Shown: piece after piece, positions 53,165 through 64,000 of the stretch | How the letters are laid out: the number at the start of each line of letters is the position of its first letter | Numbering within the stretch: position 1 is the first letter of the stretch | From: Basidiobolus meristosporus CBS 931.73 | Lineage: Eukaryota > Basidiobolomycota > Basidiobolomycetes > Basidiobolales > Basidiobolaceae | Reading direction: 5' to 3' | Assembly (NCBI GenBank): GCA_002104905.1 | Contig: MCFE01000240.1 | Span: 55,474-119,473 of the forward strand | Length of the DNA stretch: 64,000 nt | The notes under the pieces: generated by a model | The model's database searches: none | The model's input: only the letters and a program-made list of their open reading frames with translations | Told to the model about the DNA's origin: nothing | Translations under genes and position numbers: made by a program

Positions 53165-53990
53165 GGTGGAGAATCTACCTCAAAACTCTTCATCCACTTT
53201 TGTAAAATTCATGGGATAAAGCAAGAGACTACTGTACCATACTCCCCACAGCAAAACAAAGTAGCAGAACATGCAAACAGACCACTAATTGCTATGGCAA
53301 GATCTATGATCCATGATCAAAAATTATCCTATGATTGTTGGGCAGAATCAGTTGCAGTAGCTGTATTCCTTATAATAGGAGGTATAGCAGAATGCTTTGT
53401 AAATCTACTCCATTTGAAGCATGGTATGGATACAGACCCAATGCAGAACATATACAAATAGCTGGGTGTACAGCATATACCAAGAAATTGCCATGCAATT
53501 GGTCAAAACTTAAGCCAAAAGTATAAAATGCGTATTTTTGAGCTACTGTAATGAGAGTAATGCATACAGACTCTGCAATACCAAAGCAAAGAAGCTGATA
53601 AAGTCCAGGGATGTTTTCCTTGATGAGAACTCAATTTTTCACAAAAAATGATATCAGATGATGACAAAAGTTTGATCTCAAGTCTACCAGTAGTTAGGAT
53701 TGAGTCAGAGCAAAAAAATGAAAACTTTTTCACTCCCAGGAACTTTACAACCATAATTTAGCTTGAATCAGTGCTTAGAAATATACCAAAAGTGACCATA
53801 CAGGTATCAAGTGCCCAGAGATCCAACAAGACAAGAAATAGCCCAAATTACTATATTAATGAGTGTACAAACTTAGCCTATGCCTATTCAGTCCTTATTG
53901 ATGAGCCCTAGACTGTAAAAGAGGCCCTAAATACCCCTCAGACAAAGTTTTGGAGATCTGCAAAGACTGAGGAATATTGGGCCCTGATGG
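53165..53990 (+). pseudogene. Copia I-b integrase C-terminal half
   Basis: It resumes after T8 with STSKLFIHFCKIHGIKQETT and SPQQNKVAEHANRPL (the conserved Gly after Asn is Lys). It continues through FEAWYGYRPNAEHIQIAGCT and the acidic linker (SDDDKSLISSLP) to NSPNYYINECTNLAY. Stops and frameshifts are frequent. Confidence 0.85.
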
Positions 53991-54990
53991 AAAATCAAAC
54001 TTGGGACTTGGTCAATTTACCAATTAACCACAAGTCAGTTGGATGCAGATGGGTCATTAAGACAGAGTATAAGGCTAATGGTACAATGAAAGATACAAAG
54101 CAAGACTTGTGGCTTAAGGATGCACTCAAACAAGAGGACTTGACTATACTGAGGCCTCTGCACCAGTAGCCAAGTCTGATTCCATCAGATTGATATTGGC
54201 TAATGCAGCCATATATATACTTTTTACTCATCAAATGGGTGTAAAAACTGCATTTGGAATGAATAACTTGATGAGGACATGTGTATGGACCAGCCAGATG
54301 GGTTTGTTGACCAAAATGGCCCCCATTTGGTCTGCAAGCTTAAAAAATCTCTATATGGTCTCAAACAATCACCAAGAGCCTGGAATTAAAAGATCAATTC
54401 TTATTTGGAACCTTTGAGTTTCTAAAGGCGTAATGCTGATTAAGTATATACAATAAGGCAGATGGAGCAAATCCAGCTCTATTAGCTTATATGTGGATGA
54501 TGTTATTATAGCCACCAATAACCTAGCAACATTGGAAGAGACTAAATCCAGCCTATTGAAGGAGTTCAAGATGTCCAATCTAGGAGAACTCAGTTGCTGC
54601 TTAGGGATAAAGTTCTCCATAGACAGAGGTACCCAGACTATCACCCTAAGCCAATTCAAGTATATTCAAGATATACTAAAGAAGTATCATATGGAAGACA
54701 GTAAACTGGCAGCCACCCCAATGGAGACAAACTTTAACTTGGTTAAACCTCAGCTAAATTAAGAGAGCTTGGTGCCATCTGAAAGCCCTAACTTTCCTTA
54801 TCAATATATGGTTAGCAGTCTGATGTATATAATACTTGGAACACATCCAGATATCTCATATTCAGTGGGTGTTGTCAGCCAGCATAATCAGAACTAAGGA
54901 TCTGATCATGTTGCAGCAGTTAAGCATATTTTTAGATACCTAAAAGGAACTGCTGATATCTGCTTAAGATAAACTTATAAGGATTCCAAA
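53991..54990 (+). pseudogene. Copia I-b reverse transcriptase
   Basis: Blocks in order are NQTWDLVNLPINHKSVGCRW, a decayed KARLVAKG region, FTHQMGVKTAFGM, the [12 protein letters not shown] region in broken frames, YVDDVIIATNN (catalytic box intact), MSNLGELSCCLGIKFSIDRG and KYHMEDSKLAATPMETN. At least five frame breaks. Confidence 0.85.
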
Positions 54991-55480
54991 CAGGATCTTT
55001 TGGGATACTCTGCTGCTGATTGGGGACAAAATTTGGAAGACAGAAGATCCACCACAGGATACACCTTTCTTGACTGTAAAGGAGCAATTTCATGGAATAC
55101 AAGAAAGCAACCAACCATAGCACTTCCCACCACAGAGGCAGAGTATATGGCAACCTGTGAAGCTACAAAAGAAGCAATGTGGCTAAGAAAGCTTTTTACA
55201 TATTTAGGCCTATGTCAAAAATTTCCTATTGCTTATTTCAAGATAATCAAGGATGTATACAACTAGGTAGAAATCCAACTTTTCATGCTAGAACCAAGCA
55301 CATAGATATTAGACATCATTTCATATGTGAAGCTATGGAGAATAACTTAGCTAGCTTAGCTTACTGTCCTACAGATGAAATGATTGCAGACATATTTACC
55401 AAACCATTAGCTAGAGACAAGTTTGAATATCTTAGGTAAAGATTAGGACTAGTCAGTATGAACATTTAGCTGAGTGGGAG
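54991..55480 (+). pseudogene. Copia I-b RNase H and polypurine tract
   Basis: It contains GYSAADWGQNLEDRRSTTGY, KQPTIALPTTEAEYMATCEA, QDNQGCIQLGRNPTFHARTK and ADIFTKPLARDKFEYLR. One frameshift lies near 55240. GCTGAGTGGGAG precedes the LTR. Confidence 0.88.
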
Positions 55481-55826
55481 TGTTGTAAGAGCTTGTAATT
55501 CCACCTAAATATTCACCAAACTTAGTCACTTAGATCATTACCTTCAAATCCTAGAGAATACTGACCAAATTCCTTGTCAGGATATACTTAGAATATTTTC
55601 ACCAAAATACCAGGTGCCCAGAACATGAAAATTCTCAAAGTTGTCCAAGCAACCACAAACTTTGCACACATGTTCTTGGTACCTTTCATAACCAATTTAT
55701 GTTTTGTTATGCCAAGACCATGTAAAACATAAATACTACTCTTACATTCAATAAATCATTAAGTGACAACCACATAATCTACTTGTTCTCCCAATCAATT
55801 CCAAATTCTCCTAGACTCTTACAACA
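55481..55826 (+). repeat. Copia I-b 3' LTR
   Basis: 346 bp from TGTTGTAAGAGC to CTCTTACAACA, with an AATAAATC signal and a TATA-like CATAAATACTAC. Confidence 0.92.
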
Positions 55827-56339
55827 ATGTACAGCTGGTTACCAAATTTGGCATGAATGCTAGTTGCTGTAGTCTCCTCCTGGAAGATATGTCTGCTTGT
55901 TTGTCTAATAGCTGAAGCTGGTGACACTGAGAAGTATCAATTTTGAGTATCCTGGAATTCAGCTAATATCATTATTACATTGTACTGGCCAATTCTCAGT
56001 TTCTCTTGGGGTGATGGAGTATGCAGGATCAAAGTTTCAGAAATGGCAGACAACCAGTCCAAAATAAGCATATTGTTGCTGGAATGCAAAATTTTGATCA
56101 GACTTTTTTGAAAATTTAAGGTACAGTTTTTTTCCAATGGCTTGTACATAATGTCTTGGTGTGCATGATATTTTGTGGTCATAGGATTCCAATTTTGTGA
56201 TAGCCTTTAGATAGATCCATAACAATTGCTTTCTTGAGGCTATGTAGTAGTGAGTAGATACAGTGGCCACCAAGATATATGTGCTCAGGCTTATGGTAAT
56301 GGTACAGCCATTTGTATCTCTTCACAACCACCTTTTGTG
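55827..56339 (-). pseudogene. CACTA T9: divergent tnp2-like fragment
   Basis: On the minus strand near 56180-56390 the frame reads YHYHKPEHIYLGGHCIYSLL, equivalent to HHKHKAEHIALCHCCIHSLL in T7. The left part resembles the terminal region at about 43900-44000 of T8. It is more distant than T1-T8 and may represent a second CACTA subfamily. It is truncated on both sides. Confidence 0.5.
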
Positions 56340-56469
56340 TGATGTGAAAACTTGTAATTCCACCTAAATACTCACCTAACTCAGTCACTTAGATCATTAC
56401 CTATGAATCCTTAAGAATACTGACCAAATTCCTTGTTGGGAGATGCTTGGAATATTTTCACAAAAATAC
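56340..56469 (+). repeat. Partial family I LTR upstream of copia I-c
   Basis: About 130 bp match the start of the family I LTR (AAAACTTGTAATTCCACC) and stop at AAAATAC, where the intact I-c LTR begins. Copia I-c probably inserted into an older solo LTR; the rest would lie beyond the window. Confidence 0.7.
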
Positions 56470-56817
56470 TGTTGTAAAAGTTTGTAATTCCACCTAAATA
56501 TTCACCTAACTTGGTCACTTAGATCATTACCCTCAAATCCTAGAGAATACTGACCAAATTCCTTGTTGGGATTTACTTGGAATATTTTCACCAAAATACC
56601 AGGTACCCAGAATATGAAAATTCTCAAAGTTATTCAAACAGCCCCAAACTTTGCACACATGTTCTTGGGACCTTCCTTAACCTATTCTACGTGTTTGTAA
56701 TGCCAAGATCAGGTAAAAGTATAAATACTACTTTTACATTCAATTAATCATTAAGTGAAACCACATAATCTACTTGTTCCCCCAATCATTTCCAATATCT
56801 CCAAAACTCTTACAACA
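56470..56817 (+). repeat. Copia I-c 5' LTR
   Basis: 348 bp, TGTTGTAAAAGT to CTTACAACA, with TATA-like AAAGTATAAATACTAC near 56716-56731. The following primer-binding site is GATTATGAGCCCC, one base off the family consensus. Confidence 0.93.
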
Positions 56818-56821
56818 GATT

Positions 56822-58200
56822 ATGAGCCCCAAGCCGTCACTCTCTGCAATGTCTATTACTGCTATTAATGGAACTTTTCCCTCTGCTGAAAGGCCGGATG
56901 GATCTAACTACTTAGTATGGAAGGTGAAGATGCTGCTACAAGAAAGAGGCCTTTGGGATATTGTCATGGGAGAAGAATGTCCTCCTGAAAACAAGGGAGA
57001 GGAAGCCTTAAAGTACCAGAAGAAAGAACAAAGTGCCTTTAACTGCATTTGCCTTAATGTTAAAGACAAATTGCTAATTCAGTGCTCAAGTGCAAAAATG
57101 GCAAAGAATGCCTGGAAGGCATCAGAAGACACCTACCAGTCATGTTCAGCTGCTAAGAAAATGCATCTGAGACAATAATTCTTTACTACAAAGATGCTGC
57201 TGGGAGAAGAAATGAAAAATTTAATTAACAGAATTACCCTGCTGGTAGATGAAATGGAACCTGTAGGCATACAAACTACTGATGAGGAAGTGCTAGTTAG
57301 CATCCTGAATAGCCTGACAGACAAGTTTCAGGGCCTTGTATCAGCCCTAGAGTCCAGAACTGAAGATTTGACCTTGAATTATGTATATGGAAGGCTCCTG
57401 GATGAAGAATTAAGAAAATCAAGCGCCAACAAGAAAGAAGAAGAAAGTGCTTTAATATGCAATTATAACCAACAAGGGAGGTACCCAAGACCCTACAAAG
57501 ACAACATCAACCTGTTTTGTAACTACTGCAAAAGGAAAGGACACACATCAGACCCATGCTTCAAAACAAAAGATAATCAGCAAAAGAAGCCTGAATATGG
57601 AAATGCTGCAACAACTGAAGATAGACTATTCATATCTGCACTAAATATCACCACAAACAAGGATTCTCAGACATGGTATACTGACTCTGGAGCATCTCAA
57701 CACTTTACACACCAAAAAGAACTTTTTACCCAATGTCAAGAAATTCCAATTAAGAATGTTTTCATGGGTGACAATAGAACACTTGATGCAGTGGGAGAAG
57801 GAACTATCCAAGTAAGCCTAAGAAGCAGTGATGGAAGCCATACACTGACTTTCAAGGAAGTACTCTATGTACCAGAAATAGCCAAGAACCTACTATCAGT
57901 AAGCAAGGCCACTGCGGAAGGACTCAGTTTCAGCTTTGACAATTCTGGATGCAAGATCACTGATCAAAATGGTGCCCATATTGCTTTAGGTATCAGAGAT
58001 CAGAGTCTATATAAGTTGACTTATATTCCATCATATTTGGAAGCCAATATAAGTAACTTAAATGAAGAAGCACCAATGCTTTGGCACAGGAGATTTGGGC
58101 ACATCAATTTTGAGTATTTGCGCAAAATGATCAAAGATCAGCTAATTTCTGGAGTAAAAGTTGATCCCCCAGCTAATTTGGAGCACTGTGAAGCCTGAGT
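56822..58200 (+). pseudogene. Copia I-c gag, protease and pre-integrase
   Basis: The ATG at 56822 lies inside the primer-binding site (MSPKPSLSAMSITAINGTFP). Gag is open to a TAA after KKMHLRQ (57176-57178), then open again from 57194 in another frame. Zinc knuckle CNYCKRKGHTSDPC, protease YTDSGASQHF and GAG-pre-integrase LWHRRFGHINFEYLRK are intact. TGA at 58196-58198 falls at the final Cys of HCEAC. Confidence 0.9.
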
Positions 58201-59193
58201 ATATGGGAAACAAGCCAGACAATCGTTCAAGAGCTCTGGGTTGATCAAACCTAAAAAAAAACTAGATCTAATTCACTCAGATCTATGTGGACCTATGCAA
58301 GATCTATCCTTAGGTGGGATGAAGTATTTAATCACCTTTATTGATGATTAAACAAGATACACATAGGTCTACTTCATGGAGAGAAAGGAAGAAGCTCTGT
58401 CTAAGCTCAGGGAGTTTAAAGCCATGGTGGAGAGAGAAACTGGTAAAAAAATCAAGAAAATACACTCTGACAATGGTAGAGAATATACCTCAAAACTCTT
58501 CATCCACTTCTGCAAAATTCATGGGATAAAGCAATGACTACTGCACCATACTCCCCACAGCAAAATGGAGTAGCAGAGCATGCTAACAGATCAATAATTG
58601 ATATGGCAAGATCTATGATCCATCATCAAAAATTATCCTATGATTTTTGGGCAGAATCAATTGCCACTGCTGTATATCTCAAAAATAGGAGTTTTAGCAG
58701 AATACTTTGTGATTCTACTCCATTTGAAGCATGGTATGAATACAGACCAAGTACAGAACATCTAAGAATATTTGGGTGTACAGCATATGCTAAGATACTG
58801 CCTAGAAATCAGTCAAAATTTGAGCCAAAAAGTGTAAAATGCATATTTTTGGGCTAATGCAATGAGAGTAAAGCATACAGACTCTACAATACCAAAGCAA
58901 AGAAGCTAATCAAGTCCAGGGATGTGTTGTTTGATGAAAATTCAAAATTTTCACAAAAAATGACATCAGATGATGACAAAAATCTGATCTCAAATGCACC
59001 AATTGTCAGGATTGAATCAGAGCAAAACAATGAGAATTTCTTCACTCCAGAGGACTCTACAACCATGGTTCAGCCAGAATCAGCGCCCAGGAATATCCCT
59101 GAAGTGATCATTCCAGTGTCAAATGCCCGCAGATCCAATCAGACAAGAAATAGCCCAAATTACTATATCAATGAGGGTACAAACTTAGCCTAC
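58201..59193 (+). pseudogene. Copia I-c integrase
   Basis: The core includes FIDD (then a TAA), HSDNGREYTS, and SPQQNGVAEHANRSI after a frameshift. FWAESIATAVYLKNRS, DSTPFEAWYEYRPSTEHL, a TAA after CIFLG, and the linker SDDDKNLISNAPIVRI follow. At 59193 a deletion of roughly 270 bp joins the linker (TNLAY) directly to the RT segment ETFAPVA in a new frame. Confidence 0.87.
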
Positions 59194-60527
59194 TGAGACC
59201 TTTGCACCGGTAGCCAAGTTTAATTTCATCAGATTAGTATTGGCTATTGCAGCCAAATATAAGCTTTTTATTCATCAAATGGATGTAAAAGCTGCATTTC
59301 TGAATGGAGAACTTGATGAGGATGTGTATATGGCCCAGCCTGATGGGTTTGTTGACCAGGATAACCCCCAGTTGGTTTGCAAGCTTCGAAAGTCACTATA
59401 TGCTCTCAAACAATCTCTAAGAGCCTGGAATTGCAAGATAGATTCTTACTTGGTATCTTTGAGTTTCAAAAGGAGTAATGCTGATTATAGTATATACTAC
59501 AAGCCAGATAGAGCAAATCCAGTTCTATTAGCTCTACATGTGGATGATCTTATTATAGCCACCAATAACCAAGAAACATTGGAAGAGACTAAATCCAGCC
59601 TATCTAAGGAGTTAAGATGTCTGATCTAGGAGAACTCAGTTACTACTTAGGGATTAAGTTCTCCATAGACAGAAGTACCCAGATTATTACCCTAAGCCAA
59701 TCCAAGTATATTCAAGATATACTAAAGAAGTACAAAATGGAAGACTGTAAACTGGCAGCTACCCCAATGGAGACAAACCTTAACTTGGTCAAAACTCAAC
59801 CAAATCAAGGGAGCTTGGTGCCATCTGAAAGCCCTGACTTTTCTTATCAATCTATGGTCGGCAGTCTGATGTATATCATGCTTAGAACATGTCCAGACAT
59901 CTCATATTCAGCAGGAGTTGCCAGCCAACATAATCAGAACTATGGATCTGATCATAAGCAGATATCAGCAGTTCCTTTTAGGTATCTAAAAATCCGCTTA
60001 ACTGCTGCAATAAGATACACTTATAAGGATTCAGAACACAATCTTGTGGGATACTCTGATGCTGATTGGGGACAAAATTTGGAAGACAGATGATCTACCA
60101 CAGGATACGCCTTTCTTGACTGTAAAGGAGCAATTTTGTGGAATACAAGAAAGCAACCAACCATAGCACTTTCCACCACAGAGGCAGAGTATATGGCAGC
60201 CTGTGAAGCTACAAAAGTAGCAATGTGTTTAAGAAAGCTTTTTACAGATTTAGGCCTATGTCAAAAAACACCTACTACTTTATTTCAAGATAATCAAGGA
60301 TGTATACAACTAGGTAGAAATCCAACTTTTCATGCTAGAACCAAGCACATAGATATTAGACATCATTTCATACGTGAAGCTATAGAGAATAACTTAGTTA
60401 GCTTAGCTTACTGTCCTACAGATGAAATGATTGCAGACATATTTACCAAACCATTAGCTAGAGACAAGTTTGAATATCTTAGGTAAAGATTAGGACTAGT
60501 CAGTATGAACATTTAGCTGAGTGGGAG
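59194..60527 (+). pseudogene. Copia I-c reverse transcriptase and RNase H
   Basis: RT: FIHQMDVKAAFLNGELDEDV, LRKSLYALKQSLRAW, HVDDLIIATNN (Tyr of YVDD is His). A frameshift near 59610 precedes MSDLGELSYYLGIKFSIDRS and YQSMVGSLMYIMLRTCPDIS. RNase H: GYSDADWGQNLEDR, TGA, STTGYAFLDCKGA, KQPTIALSTTEAEYMAACEA, DIRHHFIREAIENN and ADIFTKPLARDKFEYLR. The polypurine stretch GAGTGGGAG precedes the shared LTR. Confidence 0.9.
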
Positions 60528-60826
60528 TGTTGTAAAAATTTGTAATTCCACCTAAATATTCACCTAACTTAGTCACTTAGATCATCACCTTCAAATCCTA
60601 GAGAATACTGACCAAATTCCTTGTCAGGATTTACTTAGAATATTTTCACCAAAATATCAGGTACCCAGAACATGAAAATTCTCAAAGTTGTCTAAACAGC
60701 CCCAAACTTTGCACACATAGGTAAAAGTATAAATACTACTTTTACATTCAATAAATCATTAAGTGAAAACCACATAATCTACTTGTTCTCCCAATCACTT
60801 CCAATATCTCCAAGACTCTTACAACA
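60528..60826 (+). repeat. LTR shared by copia I-c and I-d
   Basis: 299 bp, TGTTGTAAAAAT to CTCTTACAACA, about 50 bp shorter than the other family I LTRs owing to a deletion after GCACACA. It serves as the 3' LTR of I-c and the 5' LTR of I-d: there is one LTR and no intervening flank. Confidence 0.93.
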
Positions 60827-60839
60827 GGTTATGAGCCCC
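60827..60839 (+). promoter_or_regulatory. Copia I-d primer-binding site overlapping the gag start codon
   Basis: GGTTATGAGCCCC abuts the LTR. GGTTATGAGCCC is the complement of the conserved initiator tRNA-Met anticodon loop (GGGCUCAUAACC), the half-tRNA priming used by Drosophila copia and yeast Ty5. The ATG at 60831-60833 is the complement of the CAU anticodon and starts the gag-pol frame. Confidence 0.85.
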
Positions 60840-62075
60840 AAGCTGTCACTCTCTGCAATGTCTACTACTGCTATTACTGGAATTTTTCCCTCTGCTGAAA
60901 AGTTGGATGGCTCTAACTACCAAGTGTGGAAGGTGAAGATGAAGATGCTGCTACAAGAAAGAGGCCTTTGGGATATTGTCATGGGAGAAGAATGCCCTCC
61001 TAAAAACAAGGGAGAGGAAGCCTTAAAGTACCAGAAGAAAGAACAAAGTGCCTTTAACTGCATTTGCCTTAATGTCAAGGACAAATTGCTAATTCAATGC
61101 TCAAGCGCAAAAATGGCAAAGAATGCCTGGAAGGCATTAGAAGACACCTACCAGTCATGTTCAGCTGCCAAGAAAATGTATCTGAGAAGAAAATTCTTTA
61201 CTACCAAGATGCTGCCAGGAGAAGAAATGAAAAATCTAATTAACAGAATTACCCTGCTGCTAGATGAGATGGAATCTGTGGGCGTACCAACTACTGATGA
61301 GGATGTGATAGTTACCATCCTGAATAGCCTGACAGACAAGTTTCAGGGCCTTGTATTAGCCCTAGAGTCCAGAACTGAAGAATTGACCTTAAATTACGTA
61401 TATGGAAGGCTCCTGGATGAAGAATTAAGAAAATCAAGCGCCAATAAGAAGGAAGAAGAAAATGCTTTAATAAGCAATGATAACCAACAAAGGAGGTACC
61501 CAAGACCCTACAAAGGCAACAGAGACCTATTTTGCAACTACTGCAAAAGGAAAGGACACACATCAGACCGGTGTTTCAAAAAGAGAGATTATCAGCAAAA
61601 GAAGCCTGAATATGGAAATGCTGCAACAACTGAAGATAGACTATTCATATCTGCACTAAGTATGACCACCAACAAGGATTCTAACACGTGGTATATTGAC
61701 TCTGGAGCTTCTCAACACTTTACACACCAAAAAGAACTTCTTACCCAATATCAAGAAATTCCAATTAAGAAGGTTTTCATGGGTGACAATAGAACACTTG
61801 ATGCAGTGGGAGAAGGAACTATCCAAGTAAACCTTAGAAGCAGTGAAGGAAGCCATACACTGACCTTTAAAGAAGTACTCTATGTACCAGAAATAGCCAA
61901 GAATCTACTCTCTGTAAGCAAGGCCACAGCAGAAGGACTCAGTTTCAGTTTTGACAATTCTGGATGCAGGATCACTGATCAAAATGGTGCCCATATTGCT
62001 TTGGGCATCAGAGATCAGAATCTATACAAGTTGACTTATATTCCATCATATTTGGAAGCCAATATAAGTAACTGA
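60831..62075 (+). pseudogene. Copia I-d gag, protease and linker (best-preserved copy)
   Basis: A 414-codon open frame from the ATG in the primer-binding site. Gag covers residues about 1-225 (SNYQVWKVKMKMLLQERGLW, FNCICLNVKDKLLIQCSSAK, LNSLTDKFQGLVLALESRTE). The zinc knuckle CNYCKRKGHTSDRC is near residue 235 and the protease WYIDSGASQHFT near residue 288. The YVPEIAKNLLSVSKA linker follows. It ends with TGA at 62073-62075, where I-c has TTA (Leu). Translation would otherwise continue in the same frame into the next segment. Confidence 0.93.
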
Positions 62076-63380
62076 AATCAAGAAACACCAATGCTTTGGC
62101 ACAGGAGATTTGGACACATCGATTTTGATTATTTGCGTAAAATGATCAAAGATCAGCTAATTTCTGGAGTGAAAATTGATCCCCCAGCTAATATGGAGCA
62201 CTGTGAAGCCTGCATATATGGGAAACAAGCCAGACAACTATTCAAGAGCTCTGGGTTAATCAAAACTAAGAAAAAATTAGATCTAATTCACTCAGATCTG
62301 TGTGGACCTATGCAAAATTTATCCTTAGGCGGGATGAAGTATTTAATCACTTTTATTGATGATTATACAAGATATACATGGGTCTACTTCATGGAGAGAA
62401 AGGAAGAAGCTCTGTCTAAGCTCAGGGAGTTTAAAGCCATGGTGGAGAGAGAAACTGGTGAAAAAATCAAGAAAATACGCTCTGACGATGGTGGAGAATA
62501 TACCTCAAAACTCTTCATCCACTTCTGCAAAATTCATAGGATAAAGCAAGAGACTACTGTACCATACTCCCCACAGCAAAATGGGGTAGCAGAACAAGCT
62601 AACAGATCAATAATTGATATGGCAAGATCTATGATCCATCATCAAAAATTATCCTATGATTTTTGGGCAGAATCAGTTGCCACTGCTGTATACCTTAAAA
62701 ATAGGAGTTATAACAGAATACTTTGTGATTCTACTCCATTTGAAGCATGTTATGGATACAGACCAGGTGCAGAACATCTAAGAATATTTGGGTGTACAGC
62801 ATATGCCAAAAAACTGGCTGGAATTCAGTCAAAATTTGAGCCAAAAAGTGTAAAATGCATATTTTTGGGCTACTGCAATGAGAGTAAGGCATACAGACTC
62901 TACAATACCAAAGCAAAGAAGCTTATCAAGTCCAGGGATATGTTGTTTGATGAAAATTCAATATTTTCACAAAAAATGACATCAGATGATGACCAAAATT
63001 TGATCTCAAGTCCACCAATTGTCAGGATTGAATCAGAGCAAAACAATGAAAATTTTTTCACACCAGAGGACTCTACAACTGTGGTTCAGCCAGAATCAGT
63101 GCCCAAGAATATCCCAGAAGTGATCATTCCAGTATCAAATGCCCGGAGATCAAATCGGACAAGAAATAGCCCAAATTACTATATTAATGAGGGTACAAAC
63201 TTAGCCTATGCCTACTCAGTCCATATTGATGAACCCCAGACTGTAAAAGAGGCCCTAAATAGCCCTCAGACAAAGTTTTGGAGATCTGCAATGACTGAGG
63301 AATATCAGGCCCTGATGGAAAATCAAACTTGGGACTTAGTGAAATTACCAATCAACCAAAAATCAATTGGATGCAGATAG
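62076..63380 (+). pseudogene. Copia I-d pre-integrase, integrase and RT start
   Basis: This continues in the same frame after the TGA for about 430 residues. The GAG-pre-integrase domain (LWHRRFGHIDFDYLRK ... HCEACIYGKQ) has all four zinc ligands. The integrase core is complete: FIDDYTRYTWVYF, IRSDDGGEYTS, SPQQNGVAEQANRSI. The acidic linker and the RT start (NQTWDLVKLPINQKSIGCR) follow, ending at TAG (63378-63380) in place of a Trp. Confidence 0.93.
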
Positions 63381-64000
63381 GTCTTCAAGACAAAATACAA
63401 GGCTGATGGTACAATTGAAAGATACAAAGCAAGACTTGTAGCCAAAGGATACTCTCAAACAAAAGGACTTGACTATACTGAGACCTTTGCACCGGTAGCC
63501 AAGTTTAATTCCATCAGATAATATTGGCTATTGCAGCCAAATATAAGTTTTTTATTCATCAAATGGATGTAAAAACTGCATTTTTGAATGGAGAACTTGA
63601 TGAGGACGTGTATATGGACCAGCCTGATGGATTTGTTGACCAAAATACCCCCCATTTGGTCTGCAAGCTTAAAAAGTCACTATATGGTCTCAAACAATCA
63701 CCAAGAGCCTGGAATTGCAAGATAGATTCTTATTTGGAATCCTTGAGTTTCAAAAGAAGTAATGCTGACTATAGTATATACTATAAGCCAGATAGAGCAA
63801 ATCCAGTTCTATTAGCTCTATATGTGGATGATCTTATTATAGCCGCCAATAACCTAGAAACATTGGAAGAGACTAAATCCAGCCTATCTAAGGAGTTCAA
63901 GATGTCTGATTTAGGAGAACTTAGTTACTACTTAGGGATTACGTTCTCCATAGACAGAAGTATCCAGACTATCACCCTAAAGCCAATCCAAGTATATTCA
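63381..64000 (+). pseudogene. Copia I-d reverse transcriptase (runs off the window)
   Basis: RT continues with [20 protein letters not shown] and [14 protein letters not shown] short deletion near 63520 (AGATAATATT against AGATTAGTATT in I-c) shifts the frame. It then reads [35 protein letters not shown] and YVDDLIIAANN with an intact catalytic box, and MSDLGELSYYLGI. RNase H and the 3' LTR lie beyond 64000. Confidence 0.92.

Overview
The window is a eukaryotic repeat island. I found no host gene, tRNA or rRNA gene, or CRISPR array; essentially every base belongs to a transposable element, usually one nested inside another. The mixture (Ty1/copia and Ty3/gypsy retrotransposons, a PIF/Harbinger family, and a CACTA family with a tnp2/Plavaka-like transposase) and the low GC suggest a repeat-rich filamentous fungus, most likely a basidiomycete. 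That assignment is inference from family resemblance only.

Names used below. Copia family I: I-a (1-3146), I-b (41658-55826, split by T8), I-c (56470-60826), I-d (60528 to the window end). Copia family II: II-a (19525-22723, minus) and II-b (26293-30380, plus). Gypsy: G1 (6295-11905), G2 (11906-19407, rearranged) and a solo LTR at 46059-46426. Harbinger: H1 (15382-18799), H2 (34195-37611), H3 (45572-49691). CACTA: T1-T9, of which T7 (32229-40925) and T8 (43258-53161) are near full length. LTR-like repeats: L-A1, L-A2, L-B1, L-B2. Foldback MITEs: M1-M3.

Layout. 1-6294 is copia I-a cut by nested LTR-like repeats, then CACTA debris and a MITE. 6295-19407 is a gypsy pair joined through an inverted gag-LTR segment, with H1 inserted in the second integrase. 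19408-25578 is copia II-a inside a tnp2 relic, then CACTA deletion derivatives. 25579-40925 is CACTA T6 (carrying copia II-b) followed by T7 (carrying H2). 40926-55826 is a MITE, then copia I-b containing T8, which contains H3, which contains a gypsy solo LTR and L-A2: four nesting layers. 55827-64000 is a tnp2 relic and a tandem copia pair sharing one LTR.

Both DNA-transposon families have two genes facing away from each other, a transposase and an accessory protein, across a short shared promoter region. The copia elements carry gag, protease, integrase, RT and RNase H in the usual copia order; the gypsy elements have integrase last. All copies are damaged by nonsense changes, frameshifts and deletions; copia I-d is the least damaged. 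Harbinger copies differ largely at CpG sites (CpG to TpG/CpA), which points to methylation-linked decay.

The most unusual structure is at 11539-13489, where gypsy LTR termini meet an inverted internal segment with the same 4 bp at both junctions, as expected for autointegration. Also notable are copia primer-binding sites matching the initiator-tRNA anticodon loop with the gag ATG inside them, and an in-frame TGA shared by three Harbinger accessory-gene copies. I saw no new defence or metabolic system.
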